From assembly GCA_035999765.1 (NCBI GenBank), contig CP108521.1, positions 5,270,001 through 5,334,000 on the forward strand: DNA of 64,000 bases. The letters run 5' to 3'. The DNA is from Streptomyces sp. NBC_01231 (GTDB lineage Bacteria > Actinomycetota > Actinomycetes > Streptomycetales > Streptomycetaceae). The translations under genes were made by a program, and so were the position numbers. Positions within the stretch are counted from its first letter, which is position 1, and each line of letters starts with the position of its first letter. The notes beneath the pieces were generated by a model. It did no database searches and was not told where the DNA came from. It saw nothing but the letters and a program-made list of their open reading frames with translations. Of this stretch, positions 61,321 through 64,000 are shown piece by piece.

Positions 61321-61932
61321 TCAGGACTGGGAATCGGCCCAGAAGGTGAAGATCTTCGAGAAGCCCGCCCGTACGGCGCCGCGTCGCGTGAGCACGGACC
61401 GGTCGACTCCGGAGAAGACAGCCGCGAGGGAGACGTCGGCGGGCAACACCCGGCCCGCCGCCTGCACGCTTACCTTCCTGCCGCTTCCGAGACCCGACTG
61501 CCGCACGGTGATGACGACACCGGGGTCCTCGGCGTCGGGCTGCCGGGACAGTTCGTACGCCCGGTGGTTGATCGCCGTGAGCCTGTACGTGTCGCCCAGA
61601 TACGTCATGCGCAGGGAGCGCCGCCGGTGCGTGAGCCCCCACCGGTTCCGGCTCATCCGCACGAGCCCGTCGCCCACTCGGAGCGTCGCGCGGTTGAGGG
61701 TCGGCATCGACAGGACGTCCGTGTGCGCGCCACGCGTCTCGAACGTGGTCGCGGGGATCAGGGCACCCCGCACATCCGTGACGATCACGTTCGGCACGTC
61801 CCGGCCCGCCGGGTACACCACCCGGATGTCGCCGAACTCCGGAGAAGTGCCCTCCCAGCCGAACTTCGTTCGCCCGGCGGGCTGTTTCTCCTTCCAGTAC
61901 GTGAGAGTGAAAGGGCTGATGGTCGTGTGCAT
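61321..61932 (-). CDS. Unrecognised protein, 203 residues
   Basis: No family recognised. MHTTISPFTLTYWKEKQPAG opens the frame; many Arg and beta-prone segments (DIRVVYPAGRDVPNVIVTDV, RRSLRMTYLGDTYRLTAINH) suggest a soluble, mostly beta protein. No signal peptide or membrane helix. G/C-biased codon use supports a real gene. 87 bp downstream of the next unknown gene on the same strand, so possibly one transcript. Confidence 0.65.
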   Translation of the reverse strand: MHTTISPFTLTYWKEKQPAGRTKFGWEGTSPEFGDIRVVYPAGRDVPNVIVTDVRGALIPATTFETRGAHTDVLSMPTLNRATLRVGDGLVRMSRNRWGLTHRRRSLRMTYLGDTYRLTAINHRAYELSRQPDAEDPGVVITVRQSGLGSGRKVSVQAAGRVLPADVSLAAVFSGVDRSVLTRRGAVRAGFSKIFTFWADSQS

Positions 61933-62019
61933 GCCGTCCTTCGCGCGGAGTAGCGACCCTGTCCTCGTTGTGAACGTCCGTCGCCTGGTCCAGCTTCCCC
62001 TTGGCTCGCGACGGCCCGA

Positions 62020-62514
62020 TCAGGTCACGTACCGGCCGTCCCACGGTTCGGCGAATTCGAGGCGGTCGGGGTAGAGCTCGGCCCAGGACTCGCCTTCCGC
62101 CTCGCGGATCACCAGGCCGAAACGGACGCCGTCGAGGGTGACCTGGAAGGGGCGGACGGCGATGTGGGTGTAGGAGCGGCGGGGGAGGCTGCGCAGGAGT
62201 TTCGCCAGGTGGATCCGGGCGCGGCCGAGGACCGAGTCGTCGCCGGACGGGGCGGCCTGCTGCTCGGCCCAGGTGCCCGCGCACAAGAACTCCGAGTCTC
62301 GGTAGTGGCCCTCGGCGTCGAAGGTGTGGAGCACGGTGTAGAGACGCTTCTGCTCTTCCCAGCCCTCGTCCGGACGGAACCCCTCGGGGAAGGCATACGT
62401 GATCGACGCCAGGAACTGACCGTCCGCGTAACGGCCGATGCTCTCGGTGTGACTTCTGGGTACGTAGGCGATCGGAATGACCTCGGGAACTGCCATTGCC
62501 ATGGCGGAAACCAT
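62020..62514 (-). CDS. Unrecognised protein, about 160 residues
   Basis: Soluble protein without a recognised domain. Segments: VPRSHTESIGRYADGQFLAS, YAFPEGFRPDEGWEEQKRLY, LHTFDAEGHYRDSEFLCAG. Start could be ATG 62514, 62502 or 62496; none has a clear Shine-Dalgarno sequence. It lies between metG and the gene at 61321, all on the minus strand, but a hairpin at 62553-62583 separates it from metG. Confidence 0.65.
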   Translation of the reverse strand: MVSAMAMAVPEVIPIAYVPRSHTESIGRYADGQFLASITYAFPEGFRPDEGWEEQKRLYTVLHTFDAEGHYRDSEFLCAGTWAEQQAAPSGDDSVLGRARIHLAKLLRSLPRRSYTHIAVRPFQVTLDGVRFGLVIREAEGESWAELYPDRLEFAEPWDGRYVT

Positions 62515-62552
62515 ACGGTCTGGCGCGGACGTTCCGGCAGGGGGTACGGCCG

Positions 62553-62583
62553 GGGCCCGGGAAGTGGAGTGCTTCCCGGGCCC
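62553..62583 (-). terminator. Terminator after metG
   Basis: GGGCCCGGGAAG (62553-62564) pairs perfectly with CTTCCCGGGCCC (62572-62583), 27 bp behind the metG stop. Confidence 0.8.
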
Positions 62584-62609
62584 TTCGTTCTTCCTGCTGT
62601 TCCGGCCGG

Positions 62610-64000
62610 TTACGCCGGCTCACCGCCGAAACGCTCCTTGTACGCCGCCAGGTCCTCGTCCGTGAGCTTGGCGAAGAGGACCGGCGGAACGGTGAAGGGG
62701 GTGCCGACGGGGACGGCGGTCAGGGACTTCGCGTCCGCCTCGGAGACCCAGGTGGCCGTGTCGTCGGGGAGGGCGAAGGCCGAGCGCATCGCCGCCGAGG
62801 CCGTCGGGATGAGGGGCTGCGAGACCACCGCGTACAGGTGGATGAGGTTCATCGCCGTACGGAGGGTGAGCGCGGCGGCGTCCTTGTCGGTCTTGATCTC
62901 CAGCCAGGGGGCCTTCTCCTCCAGGTAGGAGTTGCCGGCCGACCACAGCGCGCGCAGGGCGGCCGCGGCCTTGCGGAACTGGAGGGCCTCCATGTGCTCC
63001 TCGTACTCGGCGAGAAGCCGTGCGATCTCCTCGCCCAGCTTCGTCTCCGCCTCGCCCGCCGTGCCGCCCGCCGGGACCTCGTCGCCGAAGCGCTTCTTCG
63101 AGAAGGACAGGACGCGGTTGACGAAGTTGCCGAGCGTGTCCGCGAGGTCCTTGTTGACCGTCGCCGTGAAGTGCTCCCAGGTGAACGACGAGTCGTCCGA
63201 CTCGGGGGCGTTGGCGATCAGGAAGTAGCGCCAGTAGTCGGCGGGGAGGATGTCCAGGGCCTGGTCGGTGAAGACACCGCGCTTCTGGGACGTGGAGAAC
63301 TTTCCGCCGTAGTACGTCAGCCAGTTGAAGGCCTTGACGTAGTCGACCTTCTTCCACGGCTCGCGCACGCCGAGCTCCGTGGCCGGGAACATCACCGTGT
63401 GGAACGGGACGTTGTCCTTCGCCATGAACTCCGTGTAGCGGACCGGGTTCTCACCGGAGTCGGCCTCGTACCACCAGGACTTCCAGTCGCGGTTCTCCGG
63501 GTCCTGGTCCGACCACTCCTTCGTCGCGCCGATGTACTCGATCGGGGCGTCGAACCAGACGTAGAAGACCTTGCCCTCCGCCGCCAGCTCCGGCCAGGTG
63601 TCCGCCGGCACCGGGACGCCCCAGTCCAGGTCACGGGTGATCGCGCGGTCGTGCAGACCCTCGTTCAGCCACTTGCGGGCGATGGAGGAGGCCAGCTGCG
63701 GCCACTCCTCCTCGTGGGCCGCGACCCACTCCTCCACCTCGTGCTGGAGCTTCGACTGGAGGAGGAAGAGATGCTTGGTCTCGCGGACCTCCAGCTCCGT
63801 GGAGCCGGAGATGGCGCTGCGCGGGTTGATCAGGTCCGTCGGGTCCAGGACCCGGGTGCAGTTCTCGCACTGGTCGCCGCGGGCCTTGTCGTAGCCGCAG
63901 TGGGGGCAGGTGCCCTCGACATAGCGGTCCGGGAGGAAACGGCCGTCGGCCGGGCTGTACACCTGGCGGATGGCGCGCTCTTCGATGAAGCCGTTCTCGT
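62610..64000 (-). CDS. metG: Methionyl-tRNA synthetase, 5' end missing
   Basis: Class I synthetase; the last 463 codons are visible and the gene runs off the right edge. The zinc knuckle [17 protein letters not shown] is complete. The KMSKS loop reads KFSTSQKRG, a variant found in one MetG branch. The Rossmann segment [14 protein letters not shown] and the anticodon-binding helical domain ([16 protein letters not shown]) follow. It ends soon after that domain (ERFGGEPA), without a long C-terminal dimerisation domain. Confidence 0.96.
   Translation of the reverse strand, partial: ENGFIEERAIRQVYSPADGRFLPDRYVEGTCPHCGYDKARGDQCENCTRVLDPTDLINPRSAISGSTELEVRETKHLFLLQSKLQHEVEEWVAAHEEEWPQLASSIARKWLNEGLHDRAITRDLDWGVPVPADTWPELAAEGKVFYVWFDAPIEYIGATKEWSDQDPENRDWKSWWYEADSGENPVRYTEFMAKDNVPFHTVMFPATELGVREPWKKVDYVKAFNWLTYYGGKFSTSQKRGVFTDQALDILPADYWRYFLIANAPESDDSSFTWEHFTATVNKDLADTLGNFVNRVLSFSKKRFGDEVPAGGTAGEAETKLGEEIARLLAEYEEHMEALQFRKAAAALRALWSAGNSYLEEKAPWLEIKTDKDAAALTLRTAMNLIHLYAVVSQPLIPTASAAMRSAFALPDDTATWVSEADAKSLTAVPVGTPFTVPPVLFAKLTDEDLAAYKERFGGEPA

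Overview
The window is high-GC actinobacterial chromosome, almost certainly Streptomyces. Support comes from the strong G/C third-position bias, GTG and TTG starts, a mycothiol-dependent enzyme family, a bacterial proteasome activator, a WhiJ-type XRE/DUF397 cassette and two copies of the parS centromere sequence GTTTCACGTGAAAC (10492-10505 and 49583-49596). Streptomyces parS sites cluster around oriC, so this is probably core chromosome on one side of the origin. The gene content resembles, from memory, the metG-aspS-bkd stretch of S. coelicolor. No prophage, insertion sequence, tRNA, rRNA or CRISPR array was seen.

Left part (1-26.1 kb): paaN (cut by the left edge) diverges from a 3-hydroxyacyl-CoA dehydrogenase and its overlapping TetR gene. 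An Lrp-type regulator diverges from bkdABC, a branched-chain 2-oxoacid dehydrogenase E1alpha/E1beta/E2 operon. Nearly identical TetR-type operators (1669-1682 and 4469-4482) lie in front of both operons and suggest joint control of aromatic and branched-chain acyl-CoA catabolism. Next come molybdenum-cofactor genes, a K+ channel, a DrrAB-like ABC exporter, a quinone oxidoreductase, the proteasome activator bpa, two divergent Ser/Thr kinases, a phosphotransferase and a second dehydrogenase operon, bkdFGH. These operons supply branched acyl-CoA starters for fatty acids and polyketides. No E3 gene is present.

Middle part (26-49.5 kb): a Bro-N regulator, a decayed methyltransferase gene, a D-Ala-D-Ala carboxypeptidase, a GntR/MFS operon, a maleylpyruvate isomerase-family protein, an amidohydrolase, a GlxA-type regulator with a LURP-one protein, a cupin, a GT2 glycosyltransferase with a 54-residue membrane protein, an M18 aminopeptidase, an acyl-CoA dehydrogenase, an SseB protein, a TetR/DHA2 efflux pair, a pirin, a second Bro-N regulator, an AI-2E family permease and a large PP2C phosphatase.

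Right part (49.5-64 kb): aspS, two tandem secreted intradiol-dioxygenase paralogues, an MFS transporter, an AAA ATPase next to a 40-bp AT-rich palindrome, a WhiJ-like cassette (anti-sigma-type ATPase, XRE regulator, two DUF397 genes), a PH-domain protein, a secreted pectate lyase, two unrecognised genes and metG (cut by the right edge).

The most unusual signals are these. The two Bro-N genes each carry a perfect hairpin inside the coding sequence at nearly the same codons, with unrelated stems but the same TGGAG loop, and share a GTGAACATCC box at the same distance from the start. Two convergent genes overlap through a 24-bp tandem repeat that encodes an octapeptide repeat on both strands. 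Other signals are interlocking inverted repeats before the 53754 transporter, a fossil of a tandem duplication in the WhiJ-like cassette, and several intergenic micro-repeat arrays, one with an exact 10-bp period. Many convergent gene pairs are closed by near-perfect hairpins.
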